Assembly (NCBI RefSeq): GCF_029960665.1
Contig: NZ_JASBRB010000022.1
Span: 1 to 51,670 of the forward strand
Length of the DNA stretch: 51,670 nucleotides
Reading direction: 5' to 3'
Origin: Pseudarthrobacter sp. AL07
GTDB lineage: Bacteria > Actinomycetota > Actinomycetes > Actinomycetales > Micrococcaceae
The notes beneath the pieces are model-generated. The model was given only the letters and a program-made list of their open reading frames with translations. It was not told the DNA's origin and did no database searches. Position 1 is the first letter of the stretch; every line of letters begins with the position of its first letter. Below are positions 17,173-26,389 of the stretch, piece by piece. Position numbers and translations under genes: made by a program.

Positions 17173-18842
17173 CGGCTTCCGCGGAACGCGCCGGCGGGGG
17201 AGGGCTCCCGGCCGGTGGGGCCATGCGCGTCATGGGGGCGGAAACGGAATACGGCATCCACGCACCGTCGGCGCCAGGAGCAAACGCCACCATGATGTCC
17301 GCCCGTGTTGTCCAGGCTTATGCGCAGGTGACGCGGCAAAGGGCGGCCGGAGGGGCAGAGACCCGATGGGATTACACGGATGAGGAGCCCCTCCACGACG
17401 CCCGCGGTTGGACCCTGGAACGGGCCTCGGCCCACCCCAGCCAGCTGACCGACCAGCCGCCGGTCCTCAACGCGGAAGCGGTGGCGCTTGCCTACGGCCG
17501 TGAGGAATTGGAACTGGACGGCGACGACGAGTCCGGCAGTCTCCTAATGAACATGGTCCTTGGCAACGGAGCCCGGCTTTACGTGGATCATGCGCATCCG
17601 GAGTATTCCAGTGCCGAGGTGACCAACCCTCGCGATGCTGTGATCTGGGATGCGGCCGGGGACCTCGTAGCGCTGGCAGCCGTCCGTCGCCTGGCCGCGG
17701 ATCCGGAACTGCCGCCGATCAACCTGTACAAAAACAACACGGACAACAAGTCCGTCTCCTACGGCTCCCACGAGAACTACCTCATGCCGCGCTCGGTGCC
17801 CTTCGGGGACATTGTGCGGGGGCTGACACCGTTCTTCGTCACACGCCAGATCATGTGCGGCGCGGGGCGGGTGGGTCTGGGGCAGGACAGCTCCACGCCC
17901 GGATACCAGATCAGCCAGCGGGCGGATTTCTTCGAGGCCGAAGTCGGCCTGGAAACAACTATCCGGCGTCCCATCATCAATACCCGGGATGAGCCGCACG
18001 CCACCGCCGACAAATACCGGCGCCTTCATGTGATCATCGGCGACGCCAACCTCAGCCAATCCTCGAACTACCTCAAGTTCGGCACCACGGCCATGGTCCT
18101 AAGCCTGATAGAGGCCGGATTGGCGCCCAAGGTGGAGGTCCACGAACCCGTCGCGGCCCTGCAGGCTATCAGCCACGATACGTCGCTGACAGCAAAACTC
18201 AGGCTGCTGGACGGGCGCCGCGTAACGGCCCTGGACATGCAGTGGATGTACCACGAGGCGGCGGCGAAACTGGCTCAGGACACCGGTGTTTCCGATGCCG
18301 TGGACGGGGACGGCCATACGCATGAGGTGCTGGAACGCTGGGCTGCCACACTGACCCAGCTCGATTCCGACAGGAACGCGGCGGCCACATCCGTGGAATG
18401 GCTGGCCAAACTGTCCCTCCTGGACGGCTACCGGAACCGCGACAACCTTGCCTGGGGCGACGCGAGGCTCGGCCTTGTGGACCTCCAGTGGGCAGACATC
18501 AGGCCGGAGAAGGGACTGTACTACCGGTTCCTGGCCAGGGACCGCATGCAGCGGATCGTCGACGACGGGGCCATCGCCGCGGCGATGACCGAACCGCCGT
18601 CGGACACGCGTGCTTTCTTCCGCGGACGGTGCATCAGTAGCTTCGGCAAAGACGTGGTGGGGGCCAGCTGGGACTCGGTCATCTTCGATGTGCCGGGCTA
18701 CGGCCGGCTCCAACGCGTGCCAACCCGGGAACCCCTTCGCGGTACGAAGGACCTCACGGGTGGGCTGTTTGCGCGCCACCGGACGGCAGGTCCCTTCCTC
18801 GCCGAACTTTTAGGGCAAAACACCGCTCCGCCTGCGGCGTAA
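17169..18842 (+). CDS. dop: Pup deamidase/depupylase
   Basis: The 557-residue glutamine-synthetase-like enzyme converts the C-terminal Gln of Pup to Glu and also removes Pup from substrates. The N-terminal active-site strand [15 protein letters not shown] is followed by a loop absent from PafA, then [16 protein letters not shown], whose Asp (D140 from the GTG) is the expected catalytic residue. [20 protein letters not shown] and the [12 protein letters not shown] block are shared with PafA. The GTG at 17169 overlaps the arc stop; a downstream ATG at 17223 ([11 protein letters not shown]) would give a 539-residue protein closer to the usual start. It lies between the ATPase and Pup, the standard order. 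Confidence 0.96.
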   Translation: MTASAERAGGGGLPAGGAMRVMGAETEYGIHAPSAPGANATMMSARVVQAYAQVTRQRAAGGAETRWDYTDEEPLHDARGWTLERASAHPSQLTDQPPVLNAEAVALAYGREELELDGDDESGSLLMNMVLGNGARLYVDHAHPEYSSAEVTNPRDAVIWDAAGDLVALAAVRRLAADPELPPINLYKNNTDNKSVSYGSHENYLMPRSVPFGDIVRGLTPFFVTRQIMCGAGRVGLGQDSSTPGYQISQRADFFEAEVGLETTIRRPIINTRDEPHATADKYRRLHVIIGDANLSQSSNYLKFGTTAMVLSLIEAGLAPKVEVHEPVAALQAISHDTSLTAKLRLLDGRRVTALDMQWMYHEAAAKLAQDTGVSDAVDGDGHTHEVLERWAATLTQLDSDRNAAATSVEWLAKLSLLDGYRNRDNLAWGDARLGLVDLQWADIRPEKGLYYRFLARDRMQRIVDDGAIAAAMTEPPSDTRAFFRGRCISSFGKDVVGASWDSVIFDVPGYGRLQRVPTREPLRGTKDLTGGLFARHRTAGPFLAELLGQNTAPPAA

Positions 18843-18927
18843 ACAGCGCCGTCGGGCGGACAGCGTGGCAATATGGGCGTATCAGCAGATCCACCCGGAT
18901 CCGAGGATTTTTGGAGGAGAGATCATC

Positions 18928-19131
18928 ATGGCAGGCCAGGAGCAGCAGAAGCCACAATCACACGACAGCCAGGTCGAGGACGAGATCCCCGAGGCGCCTC
19001 CGGCGGCCCCGGAAGCCCAGGCATCGGCTGCCACGCAGGGCGTAGACGACCTCCTTGATGAGATCGACGGCGTGCTGGAGTCCAACGCCGAGGAATTCGT
19101 ACGCGCCTTCGTCCAAAAGGGCGGCCAGTAA
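18928..19131 (+). CDS. pup: Prokaryotic ubiquitin-like protein Pup
   Basis: This 67-residue disordered, acidic modifier begins [15 protein letters not shown], has the conserved ARC-binding region [19 protein letters not shown], and ends in FVQKGGQ. The terminal Gln must be deamidated by Dop before PafA can ligate Pup to lysines. The ATG at 18928 has GGAGGAGAG just upstream. It is 85 nt after dop and 82 nt before prcB, all on the same strand. Confidence 0.97.
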   Translation: MAGQEQQKPQSHDSQVEDEIPEAPPAAPEAQASAATQGVDDLLDEIDGVLESNAEEFVRAFVQKGGQ

Positions 19132-19213
19132 CCCGGAACCGGTTGTGTGGCGGAAGCCGCGTCCGGCCGGAATCTGTACCGACGTTGAGGGACCACGTAC
19201 AAGGAGTGCATCA

Positions 19214-20032
19214 GTGCAGGAAACAACCGCCAACCAGGTAGCCGGCAACGCGACATCCTCATTCACCGAGCATCTGCAACGCGACCGGCCGGACTTGCTT
19301 CCCTACAACCGGGTCATGCCTGCTGCAGCGGGGGCAGCTCCATTGCAGGTGCCCCATGCCACCACGATCGTGGCGATGAGTTACGGCGGCGGCGTCCTGA
19401 TGGCCGGTGACCGGCGGGCCACCATGGGCAACGTCATAGCCAGCCGGCACATCGAAAAGGTTTTCCCGGCCGACAGGTATTCGATACTGGGGATCGCCGG
19501 CACAGCCGGCATCGCCATTGACCTCACGAGGCTCTTCCAGGTGGAGCTGGAGCACTACGAAAAGATCGAGGGGACACTGCTAAGCCTCGATGGCAAAGCC
19601 AACCGGCTCGGTGCCATGATCCGAGGGAACCTGCCGATGGCCCTGCAGGGACTCGCCGTGGTGCCGCTGTTCGCCGGCTTCGACACGACTGCCGGCGTGG
19701 GTCGGCTCTTCTCCTACGACGTAACCGGCGGTCGGTACGAGGAACACGAGCATCACACTGTCGGCTCCGGTTCCGTGTTTGCCCGCGGTGCGCTGAAGAA
19801 GCTCTGGCGGCCCAACCTGGGCGAAGCCGAGGCAGTCTTCGTGGCGGTCGAATCCCTTTACGACGCGGCCGACGACGACTCCGCCACAGGCGGTCCGGAT
19901 CCGGTTCGCCAATTATGGCCGGTGGTGTACACCGTCAACAGGGATGGCGCACGGCGTATCCCCGAATCCGAGCTCGCCGCAGTGGCGGGCAGGATTATCG
20001 AAGCCCGGTCCGCCGATCGGCGGGAGGCCTGA
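19214..20032 (+). CDS. prcB: 20S proteasome beta subunit (catalytic)
   Basis: The 272-residue protein is the proteolytic subunit of the 20S core. A 49-residue propeptide is predicted to be removed between A49 and T50 (PLQVPHA / [17 protein letters not shown]), exposing the N-terminal threonine nucleophile. The catalytic Asp lies in MAGDRRAT and the catalytic Lys in [11 protein letters not shown]. The GTG at 19214 was chosen because AAGGAG stands 7 nt before it; the frame is open 53 codons further but that part overlaps pup. Its TGA is separated by one base from the ATG of prcA, so the subunits are made in a coupled way. Confidence 0.96.
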   Translation: MQETTANQVAGNATSSFTEHLQRDRPDLLPYNRVMPAAAGAAPLQVPHATTIVAMSYGGGVLMAGDRRATMGNVIASRHIEKVFPADRYSILGIAGTAGIAIDLTRLFQVELEHYEKIEGTLLSLDGKANRLGAMIRGNLPMALQGLAVVPLFAGFDTTAGVGRLFSYDVTGGRYEEHEHHTVGSGSVFARGALKKLWRPNLGEAEAVFVAVESLYDAADDDSATGGPDPVRQLWPVVYTVNRDGARRIPESELAAVAGRIIEARSADRREA

Positions 20033-20033
20033 G

Positions 20034-20765
20034 ATGACGCAGCAGTTTTATGTCTCGCCTGAACAACTGATGAAGGACCGTGCGGACTTCGCACGGAAAG
20101 GCATCGCCCGCGGCAGGTCCGTGGTGGTCATCAGCTGCCAGGACGGCATCGCCCTGGTCGCCGAAAACCCTTCACCCTCACTTCACAAAATCGGCGAGAT
20201 TTACGACAAAATCGCATTTGCCGCCGTTGGCAAGTACAACGAATTCGAAAGCCTGCGCCAAGCCGGGGTGCGCTACGCGGATGTCCGTGGTTACTCCTAC
20301 GACCGCGAGGATGTCACAGCGCGGGGCCTCGCCAGCGTCTATGCGCAAAGCCTCGGCGCCGTTTTCACCGCCGAACAGAAACCCTTTGAAGTTGAACTCG
20401 CGGTCGCCGAAGTTGGCGCCACACCGGAACTGGACCACCTCTACCGGCTCACATTCGACGGGTCCATCGCTGACGAGCACGGCTTCATCGTCATGGGCGG
20501 CCAGGCGGAGCGTGTCTCTGCGGTCATCGCCGAGGGCTGGCGACCATCTCTGAGGTTCGCCGGTGCTGTCCGCCTGGCTACCGGCGGCCTGTCCAGCAGC
20601 GCCGACCAGGCTGCTGAGCAGGGCGATGCGGCAGGAATCCTTCCTGCCAAGGCCGTGGAAGTTGCAGTCCTGGACAGGCAGTCGGAGACCTCCCGGGGTT
20701 TCCGCAGGGCCTTCCGGCGGCTCAACTATGCTGATATCACGGCGCTGCTTGCTGAGGAGGACTGA
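20034..20765 (+). CDS. prcA: 20S proteasome alpha subunit
   Basis: The 243-residue protein forms the outer rings of the 20S core, gating entry and docking ARC. It shows the alpha-type N terminus [20 protein letters not shown], in which the first residues form the gate. There is no Thr nucleophile, and the typical [19 protein letters not shown] strand pair follows. The C-terminal tail [20 protein letters not shown] is on the outside. The ATG at 20034 lies one base after the prcB stop, and the TGA is followed one base later by pafA, so prcB-prcA-pafA form a tightly packed operon. Confidence 0.96.
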   Translation: MTQQFYVSPEQLMKDRADFARKGIARGRSVVVISCQDGIALVAENPSPSLHKIGEIYDKIAFAAVGKYNEFESLRQAGVRYADVRGYSYDREDVTARGLASVYAQSLGAVFTAEQKPFEVELAVAEVGATPELDHLYRLTFDGSIADEHGFIVMGGQAERVSAVIAEGWRPSLRFAGAVRLATGGLSSSADQAAEQGDAAGILPAKAVEVAVLDRQSETSRGFRRAFRRLNYADITALLAEED

Positions 20766-20766
20766 G

Positions 20767-22131
20767 ATGGACAAGAGGATCTTCGGTATCGAGACCGAGT
20801 TCGGAATCTCGTATTCGAGCCCCGATTCGAGGCCGTTGGCCCCGGAAGAGGTGGCCCGGTACCTGTTCCGCAAGGTGGTCAGCTGGGGACGGTCATCCAA
20901 CGTGTTCCTGACCAACGGTTCCCGGCTGTACCTCGACGTCGGCTCGCACCCTGAGTACGCCACGGCCGAATGTGACGACCTCGCACAGCTCATCGCGCAC
21001 GACCGCGCTGGCGAGCTGATCCTGGACGACCTCGTTGACGAGGCACAGGCAAGGCTGGCCGCGGAAGGTTTCAACGGCACGGTCTACCTGTTCAAGAACA
21101 ACACCGATTCGGCCGGCAACTCCTACGGCAGCCATGAAAATTACCTGATCCCGCGTCGCGGCGAATTCTCCCGGCTCGCGGAAATCTTGATCCCCTTCCT
21201 GGTGACCCGCCAGCTGATCGCCGGGGCAGGAAAGATCCTGAAGACTCCGCACGGGGCCACGTATGCGTTTTCCCAACGGGCAGACCACATCTGGGAAGGC
21301 GTATCCTCGGCCACCACCCGTTCACGGCCCATCATCAACACCCGAGACGAACCGCACGCCGACGCCGAGTTCTTCCGCCGGCTCCATGTCATTGTGGGCG
21401 ACTCCAACATGTCCGAAACCACAGCCTTGCTCAAGGTCGGAACCGTGGACCTCATCCTGCGTATGATCGAGGCGGGGGTGATCATGCGCGACATGAGGAT
21501 GGAAAACCCCATCCGCAGCATCCGCGAGATTTCCCACGACCTCAGTGGAAGGGCACTGGTCCGCCTGGCCAACGGCCGCCAGCTCACAGCGCTCGAGATC
21601 CAGCAGGAATACCTCACCAAGGTCACGGCCTTTGTCCAGGAACACGGCGCCCACAATCCGCACGTTCCGTTCATCCTCGATCTTTGGCAACGGACCTTGA
21701 ACGCGATCGAAAGTGGTGACACCAGCACCATTGACACGGAAATCGACTGGGCCATCAAGAAAAAACTGATGGACAACTACCGGCAGCGGCACGGCCTGGG
21801 GCTCGATGCACCCAGGATCGCCCAGCTGGATCTTACGTACCATGACATTTCCCGGAGCCGCGGACTGTACTACATCCTGCAGTCCAGGGGCGCAGTTAGC
21901 CGGGTCGTGGACGATACTTTAATCAAAGACGCGGTGGACGTTCCACCTCAATCCACCCGGGCCAAGCTGCGGGGCGACTTCGTCCGGCGCGCCCAGGAAT
22001 TGGGCAGGGACTACACGGTTGACTGGGTGCACCTGAAACTGAACGACCGCGCACACCAGACCATCCTGTGCAAGGATCCCTTCCGGAGCGTCGATGAGCG
22101 GGTGGATGCCCTTCTGTCCTCTATGGGCTGA
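20767..22131 (+). CDS. pafA: Pup--protein ligase PafA
   Basis: The 454-residue glutamine-synthetase-like ligase activates the Pup C-terminal glutamate with ATP and joins it to substrate lysines. It begins [20 protein letters not shown] and has the conserved D57 in [17 protein letters not shown]. Further blocks are [40 protein letters not shown] and the C-terminal domain with [20 protein letters not shown]. It lacks the extra loop of Dop. The ATG at 20767 follows GAGGACTGAG one base after the prcA stop. A hairpin at 22181-22210 separates it from the FKBP lipoprotein gene. Confidence 0.97.
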   Translation: MDKRIFGIETEFGISYSSPDSRPLAPEEVARYLFRKVVSWGRSSNVFLTNGSRLYLDVGSHPEYATAECDDLAQLIAHDRAGELILDDLVDEAQARLAAEGFNGTVYLFKNNTDSAGNSYGSHENYLIPRRGEFSRLAEILIPFLVTRQLIAGAGKILKTPHGATYAFSQRADHIWEGVSSATTRSRPIINTRDEPHADAEFFRRLHVIVGDSNMSETTALLKVGTVDLILRMIEAGVIMRDMRMENPIRSIREISHDLSGRALVRLANGRQLTALEIQQEYLTKVTAFVQEHGAHNPHVPFILDLWQRTLNAIESGDTSTIDTEIDWAIKKKLMDNYRQRHGLGLDAPRIAQLDLTYHDISRSRGLYYILQSRGAVSRVVDDTLIKDAVDVPPQSTRAKLRGDFVRRAQELGRDYTVDWVHLKLNDRAHQTILCKDPFRSVDERVDALLSSMG

Positions 22132-22180
22132 CGTTCAGGTTAACGGGCTATCCTTGATAGGGCCGTTCCTTGGCCTTGAA

Positions 22181-22210
22181 GCGGTGCCGAGCGCCTGATC
22201 CCGGCACCGC
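22181..22210 (+). terminator. Hairpin after pafA
   Basis: A 9-bp perfect stem (GCGGTGCCG at 22181-22189 with CGGCACCGC at 22202-22210) lies 50 nt past the pafA stop and 31 nt before the FKBP lipoprotein start. No T tract follows, so it may be a weak terminator or a 5'-leader structure. Confidence 0.35.
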
Positions 22211-22241
22211 GTCCACCCTGCCCCGACGAAAGTTCTCTTAC

Positions 22242-23183
22242 GTGCGCCGACTCCTAGCAATCCTGATCCCCGGCATGCTGCTGCTAACTGCTTGTGGCGG
22301 TTCACCCGCAGCACCGGAACCCACCAGCCAGTCTGCCGGTGACACTGCCAAGTTCGACTCCCTGAAACTGACGGACAACGGGGACAAGAAAGCTCCCGGT
22401 GTCGAGTTCTCCAAGCCCCTCGAGGTCACCGAACCCACCATCAAAGTGGTCACCGAAGGCGACGGCGACCGGGTCAAAGAGAACCAGATCGCAAACATCT
22501 CCATCCTCGCGCTCAGCGGTGCTGACGGATCCACGCTGGAGGACACTTTCCCCGGCGAGCCCGAACCGCTGGAGCTGAACGAGGAACTGAAGACCGGAAG
22601 CCCGGTCATCTACAGCGCGTTCGTTGGCTCCAAGGTCGGCTCGAGCCTTGCCTTGGCCATTCCCGGACAGGCCGCAACCGCAGAAGCCGCCGCCGCCCAG
22701 CCAACGCAGCTACTCCTGATCAAGGTGCTCTCCACCAAGGATGTCGCGCCGTCAGTTCCGCCGCTCGCAAAGCCCGAAGGCGAGACTGTCACCCCGCCAG
22801 CCGGCCTGCCCACCGTAAAGGACAACGACCAGGGCGTCCCGGAGATCACCGTTGACGGAATCGCTGCGCCTGCTGCACTCGTGTCCCAGGACCTGATCAA
22901 GGGCGCCGGCGCTGTGGTTAAGGAAACGGACACACTGACCGTCAACTACGTTGGCGTCAACCTCGTTGGCGGCACTAAATTTGATTCAAGCTTTGACCGC
23001 GGCGAACCGGCCAGCTTCCCGTTGACCGGCGTGATTCCGGGCTGGACCCAGGGACTGGCCGGAAAGACGGTGGGCTCCCGGGTCCTCCTGGTGGTCCCCA
23101 AGGACCTCGCCTACGGTGATGCCGGCCAGGGCGAAGCCAAGGGCGACCTTGTCTTCGTTGTGGACATCCTGGGCGTCAAGTAA
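22242..23183 (+). CDS. FKBP-type prolyl isomerase lipoprotein
   Basis: The 313-residue secreted lipoprotein has the signal peptide VRRLLAILIPGMLLLTACGG with a clear LTAC lipobox, so it should be anchored to the outer face of the membrane. The C-terminal domain is FKBP-like (TLTVNYVGVNLVGGTKFDSS, then VIPGWTQGLAGKTVGSRVLL and LAYGDAG). The region at residues 60-180 looks like a degenerate second FKBP fold. It probably assists folding of exported proteins. The GTG at 22242 was preferred to the open frame upstream (22170) because it begins the signal peptide. FKBP genes between pafA and pafBC are a common arrangement in Micrococcales, not evidence of a pupylation role. Confidence 0.9.
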   Translation: MRRLLAILIPGMLLLTACGGSPAAPEPTSQSAGDTAKFDSLKLTDNGDKKAPGVEFSKPLEVTEPTIKVVTEGDGDRVKENQIANISILALSGADGSTLEDTFPGEPEPLELNEELKTGSPVIYSAFVGSKVGSSLALAIPGQAATAEAAAAQPTQLLLIKVLSTKDVAPSVPPLAKPEGETVTPPAGLPTVKDNDQGVPEITVDGIAAPAALVSQDLIKGAGAVVKETDTLTVNYVGVNLVGGTKFDSSFDRGEPASFPLTGVIPGWTQGLAGKTVGSRVLLVVPKDLAYGDAGQGEAKGDLVFVVDILGVK

Positions 23184-23224
23184 ACAGCAACACATCACCC
23201 ACCCTATTAATCAAAGGAGCAACC

Positions 23225-23620
23225 ATGTCATTTGGTCAGCGCGATTTCGACCGCCAGAAGCCGGAAATTGACTTCCCGCAAGGCGATGTCCCCACCGAAC
23301 TGGTCATTACCGACCTCATCGACGGTGACGGTGCCGAGGCCAAAAAGGGCGACACCGTATCCACTCACTACGTCGGCGTGGCCTGGTCCACCGGCGAAGA
23401 ATTCGACGCTTCCTGGGGCCGTGGCGCCCCGCTGGACTTCCGCGTGGGCGTGGGCCAGGTCATCCAGGGCTGGGACCAGGGCCTGCTGGGCATGAAGGTG
23501 GGCGGCCGCCGTCGCTTGGAGATTCCGTCCGAACTGGCATACGGCTCCCGCGGCGCTGGCGGAGCCATTGGCCCCAACGAAGCGCTGATCTTCGTGGTGG
23601 ACCTCGTGGGCGTCCGCTGA
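23225..23620 (+). CDS. FKBP-type peptidyl-prolyl cis-trans isomerase (cytoplasmic)
   Basis: This single-domain FKBP of 131 residues has no signal peptide. The active-site residues are recognisable in the blocks HYVGVAWSTGEEFDASWGRG, QVIQGWDQGLLGMKVGGRRR and ELAYGSRGAGGAIGPNEALI, where the aromatic residues (Y, F, W, Y) line the proline pocket. It catalyses prolyl isomerisation in the cytoplasm. The ATG at 23225 follows AAAGGAGCAACC. It lies 41 nt after the lipoprotein FKBP and probably shares its transcript. A strong hairpin downstream (23643-23687) separates it from pafBC. Confidence 0.93.
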   Translation: MSFGQRDFDRQKPEIDFPQGDVPTELVITDLIDGDGAEAKKGDTVSTHYVGVAWSTGEEFDASWGRGAPLDFRVGVGQVIQGWDQGLLGMKVGGRRRLEIPSELAYGSRGAGGAIGPNEALIFVVDLVGVR

Positions 23621-23642
23621 CCGAAGCATTGCAGGGCCGGAA

Positions 23643-23687
23643 AGCGCGGTAACAATCAGGGTTCTGTTTTCCTGTTGTTGCCGCGCT
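23643..23687 (+). terminator. Hairpin between FKBP gene and pafBC
   Basis: A 13-bp stem (AGCGCGGTAACAA at 23643-23655 with TTGTTGCCGCGCT at 23675-23687, one G-U wobble) encloses a 19-nt loop. It lies between the FKBP stop (23620) and the pafBC start (23726), and is most simply a terminator for the FKBP genes that leaves pafBC under its own promoter. Confidence 0.5.
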
Positions 23688-23712
23688 CTCTGCTTTCCAC
23701 GAAGGAGTTTAG

Positions 23713-23718
23713 TATCGT
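23713..23718 (+). promoter_or_regulatory. Leaderless -10 of pafBC
   Basis: TATCGT ends 7 nt before the GTG at 23726. This supports that start over the open frame from 23675, which begins inside the preceding hairpin. Confidence 0.4.
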
Positions 23719-23725
23719 AGCCAGC

Positions 23726-25711
23726 GTGTCCGTCTCCCGTACTGAACGCCTGCTGAATCTCCTGATCGCCCTCCTGAACACAAAATACGGCCTGCGCCGT
23801 GCAGAGTTGCGGGCTAAGGTCTACCACGACACGTCTGGCAACGACGTGGCCTTCGGCAGGATGTTTGAGCGGGACAAGAATGACCTCCGTCAGTTTGGCT
23901 TCGATGTGGAAACCGTGACGGATCACGGCTGGAGCGAAGATGACCCGGCCACCACCCGCTACCGCATCGGCAAGGAATCGAACCGGCTGCCGGATGTGCA
24001 GCTCAGCCCTGGGGAATGGACCGTCCTCCTGCTGGCGTCCCAGCTGTGGGAGCGTGCCGCCCTGGGAACCGCCGCCGCCAGCGCCCTCCGCAAGCTCCAG
24101 GCCTCCGGCACCTTGTCCGACGTTGAACTTCCCGTCGGCGTGCAGCCGCGGATCCGGCCGGCGGGCCAGGCTTTTGATGACGTGGTGGCGGCCATGCACG
24201 CCCAGCACCCCGTCAGCTTCCCTTACCTGGCAGGTTCCACCGGTAAGGAAGAGCAACGGGTGGTGGAGCCGTGGGGCCTCGGCAGCCGCTTTGGCCAGTG
24301 GTATCTGACCGGCTACGATCGATCACGCCAGGCACCGCGCCACTTCAGGCTTTCCCGGTTCACGGGCCCCGTCACGGTGTTGGAGAAGGAATCCTACTCG
24401 GCGCCGCCGAACTTCAATGTCCGCGCAGAACTGGACCGGCTTCCGGAACTGCCGCTCCGGACCGCCGTCGTGGATGTCCGGGAGGGCCGCCACCTTGGCC
24501 TGCGACGGCGCACCACACCGGTTCCCGCCGGAAGTTCGGGAACGCTCGACGCCGGCTACGAACGTCTGGAGGTCAATTTCAGGGACGTTGAGGTACTGGC
24601 CGAGGAGCTTGCCTCCTACGGCCCCGACGCTGTGGCACATGCTCCCGACGAGCTCGTGGCTGCTGTGCGGCACCGGCTGCGCAACGCGGCCGCCTTCTGT
24701 GCCGCTCCCGGCCCCGTCTATCTGTTTGCCGATGCACCGTGGGGCCGCGCCGTCCGCAAACGAACCTCTGAGGACCAGCTCAAACGCCTGCTGCAGCTGG
24801 TTCCGTTCCTGGTCCACAACCAAGGCCTCCACATCAAGGATGTCGCGGCCCGCTTTGATGTCACGCCCGGGGAGCTGGAAAGCGACCTGCGGATCCTCAT
24901 CTGCTCCGGACTTCCAGAGGGATACCCGGACGACCTCTTGGACATCCATTGGGAAGAGGGCCACGTTTACATCACCCAGGACCTGGATCTCAAGAGACCG
25001 GTCCGGTTTACTGTGGACGAGGCCTGTGCTCTGCTGACCGGGCTTGAGACGCTCAACGGGCTTCCCGAACTTGCCGAGGGCGGCGCGCTGGAGTCCGTGA
25101 CCCTTAAGCTGATGGCAGCGGCCGGCGAAGAAGGGCTCAGGGCAGGTTCGCTTGCCGGTCCGGAAGTTGGGCCCGCTGATTCGGCCCTCCTTGACGTTGT
25201 CCGTGGGGCCATCCAGGAGCGGTCGCAGCTGCGGCTCGTGTACTTTTCCGCCCAGCGCGACCAGGTTTCAGAACGTGACGTGGATCCGCTCCGCCTGTAT
25301 TCCCTGGATAACACCTGGTACTTCGAGGCTTACTGCCATGCGGCCCAGGGGCTGCGGAACTTCAGGCTGGACAGGGTCCAGGCGGTCCACCCGAACGGAC
25401 GTTCCGCATCCACTCAGGTCCGGGCCGGGGAAAGCTTCCCGGCCAAGCTGTTCACCCCCAATGACGACGACACCACGGTCCTCGTTCAGCTCACCAGGCA
25501 GGGCGCCGGCCTGGCGGACGACTATTACGCCGAACGTGTGGCACCTCTTCCCGGCGGCGGCCTTGTTGCCGAGATACGGTTCGGCAGCACGGCCTGGCTG
25601 CCCATGTTCGTGGCTCAGCACGGCGGGGCCGTCAGGATTCTTGAACCTTCCGAGCTTGGGGCGGCGGCGCTGGAGTGGATCGAGGCGGCCCTGGACCGGT
25701 ACGGCGGCTAG
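23726..25711 (+). CDS. pafBC: Fused PafB-PafC WYL-domain transcriptional regulator
   Basis: The 661-residue protein has two head-to-tail copies of the PafB/PafC layout: a winged helix (SVSRTERLLNLLIALLNTKY), a WYL domain (GQWYLTGYDRSRQAPRHFRL), a linker domain, a second helix-turn-helix (LHIKDVAARFDVTPGELESD) and a second WYL domain (LYSLDNTWYFEAYCHAAQGL) with its C-terminal extension. In mycobacteria PafB and PafC are separate proteins that together activate the LexA-independent DNA-damage response, and the WYL domains are thought to sense a nucleic-acid signal. The single-chain form is known from Arthrobacter. The GTG at 23726 fits a leaderless signature. It follows the proteasome genes and precedes tatA-tatC. 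Confidence 0.95.
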   Translation: MSVSRTERLLNLLIALLNTKYGLRRAELRAKVYHDTSGNDVAFGRMFERDKNDLRQFGFDVETVTDHGWSEDDPATTRYRIGKESNRLPDVQLSPGEWTVLLLASQLWERAALGTAAASALRKLQASGTLSDVELPVGVQPRIRPAGQAFDDVVAAMHAQHPVSFPYLAGSTGKEEQRVVEPWGLGSRFGQWYLTGYDRSRQAPRHFRLSRFTGPVTVLEKESYSAPPNFNVRAELDRLPELPLRTAVVDVREGRHLGLRRRTTPVPAGSSGTLDAGYERLEVNFRDVEVLAEELASYGPDAVAHAPDELVAAVRHRLRNAAAFCAAPGPVYLFADAPWGRAVRKRTSEDQLKRLLQLVPFLVHNQGLHIKDVAARFDVTPGELESDLRILICSGLPEGYPDDLLDIHWEEGHVYITQDLDLKRPVRFTVDEACALLTGLETLNGLPELAEGGALESVTLKLMAAAGEEGLRAGSLAGPEVGPADSALLDVVRGAIQERSQLRLVYFSAQRDQVSERDVDPLRLYSLDNTWYFEAYCHAAQGLRNFRLDRVQAVHPNGRSASTQVRAGESFPAKLFTPNDDDTTVLVQLTRQGAGLADDYYAERVAPLPGGGLVAEIRFGSTAWLPMFVAQHGGAVRILEPSELGAAALEWIEAALDRYGG

Positions 25712-25714
25712 ACT
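25709..25714 (+). promoter_or_regulatory. Leaderless -10 of the small membrane protein gene
   Basis: TAGACT, which includes the TAG stop of pafBC, ends 7 nt before the ATG at 25722. Confidence 0.45.
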
Positions 25715-25721
25715 CGTCAGC

Positions 25722-26075
25722 ATGCCTTGGTGGTCCTGGATCCTGATCTGGATTGCGCTGATTGCGCTCTCCCTGCTCTTTTATGTCCTTCTGGGCATCC
25801 GGCTCTACCGCCAGTTCATGTTGGTCATGAAGGATCTGGGTGCCGCCGGAACCAAAGTGTCACATCTTGCACCGGCAGCCACCACGGCAGATGACGGCTT
25901 ACGGCCGGCAGAATCGTTTCAGCCGGGTGCCGCTGTTTTTGCCTCACCGGCGCAGATGCGTCATGATTACGACGCGTCCAAGTCATCCCGCCGGGAGGAC
26001 CGCCGCCAGAGGCGGATCCAGCGGAGGCGAGACCGGGGCCAGCCCCAGTCACTTCGCGATCTCAATCTCAGTTAG
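25722..26075 (+). CDS. Small single-pass membrane protein of unknown function
   Basis: The 117-residue protein has one N-terminal membrane helix (MPWWSWILIWIALIALSLLF) followed by a cytoplasmic-looking tail. The tail has a long basic stretch near the C terminus (KSSRREDRRQRRIQRRRDRG) that could bind nucleic acid or acidic phospholipid. I do not recognise a named family. The start at 25722 is fixed by the leaderless signature. It lies 10 nt after pafBC and 32 nt before tatA on the same strand, a position where small membrane proteins also occur in related genomes. Confidence 0.7.
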   Translation: MPWWSWILIWIALIALSLLFYVLLGIRLYRQFMLVMKDLGAAGTKVSHLAPAATTADDGLRPAESFQPGAAVFASPAQMRHDYDASKSSRREDRRQRRIQRRRDRGQPQSLRDLNLS

Positions 26076-26107
26076 ACGTAGGATGTTGTAAGAGGAAAGG
26101 ATTTCCC

Positions 26108-26383
26108 GTGGGAAGACTCTTTGATGGCCCGTGGCCAATTGTCATTATCATCGTCGTTGCGCTGCTGCTTTTCGCCGCGCCCAAACTCCCTGCCATGGCG
26201 CGCAGCCTTGGCCAGTCAATGCGGATCATCAAGTCCGAAGTCAAGGAAATGAAGAACGACGGCAAAACCGATACCACCGACACGGCTTCCGGACCGGTGG
26301 AAGGCAAGATCATCAACCACCCGCCGGCGAAGCCCGGTGAGCCGACCGACGGCACTGACGTTCCGCCGTCGACCCGCGCTTAA
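26108..26383 (+). CDS. tatA: Sec-independent translocase subunit TatA
   Basis: The 91-residue protein has the TatA/E plan: a short N-terminal membrane helix (PWPIVIIIVVALLLFAAPKL), a hinge, an amphipathic helix (AMARSLGQSMRIIKSEVKEM) and an unstructured acidic/Pro tail. With TatC it forms the pore for folded proteins carrying twin-arginine signals. The glycine hinge is replaced here by AAPKLP. The GTG at 26108 follows AGAGGAAAGG. tatC starts 6 nt after its stop, so they are one operon; no tatB is in this window. Confidence 0.93.
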   Translation: MGRLFDGPWPIVIIIVVALLLFAAPKLPAMARSLGQSMRIIKSEVKEMKNDGKTDTTDTASGPVEGKIINHPPAKPGEPTDGTDVPPSTRA

Positions 26384-26389
26384 CCCGAA

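Noticed and set aside
16219..21921. TTA codons in arc (16219), dop (18810), prcB (19913) and pafA (21919), suggesting bldA-like control
   Set aside because: Single TTA codons also occur in unrelated genes here such as helY, so the frequency looks like background for this GC content.
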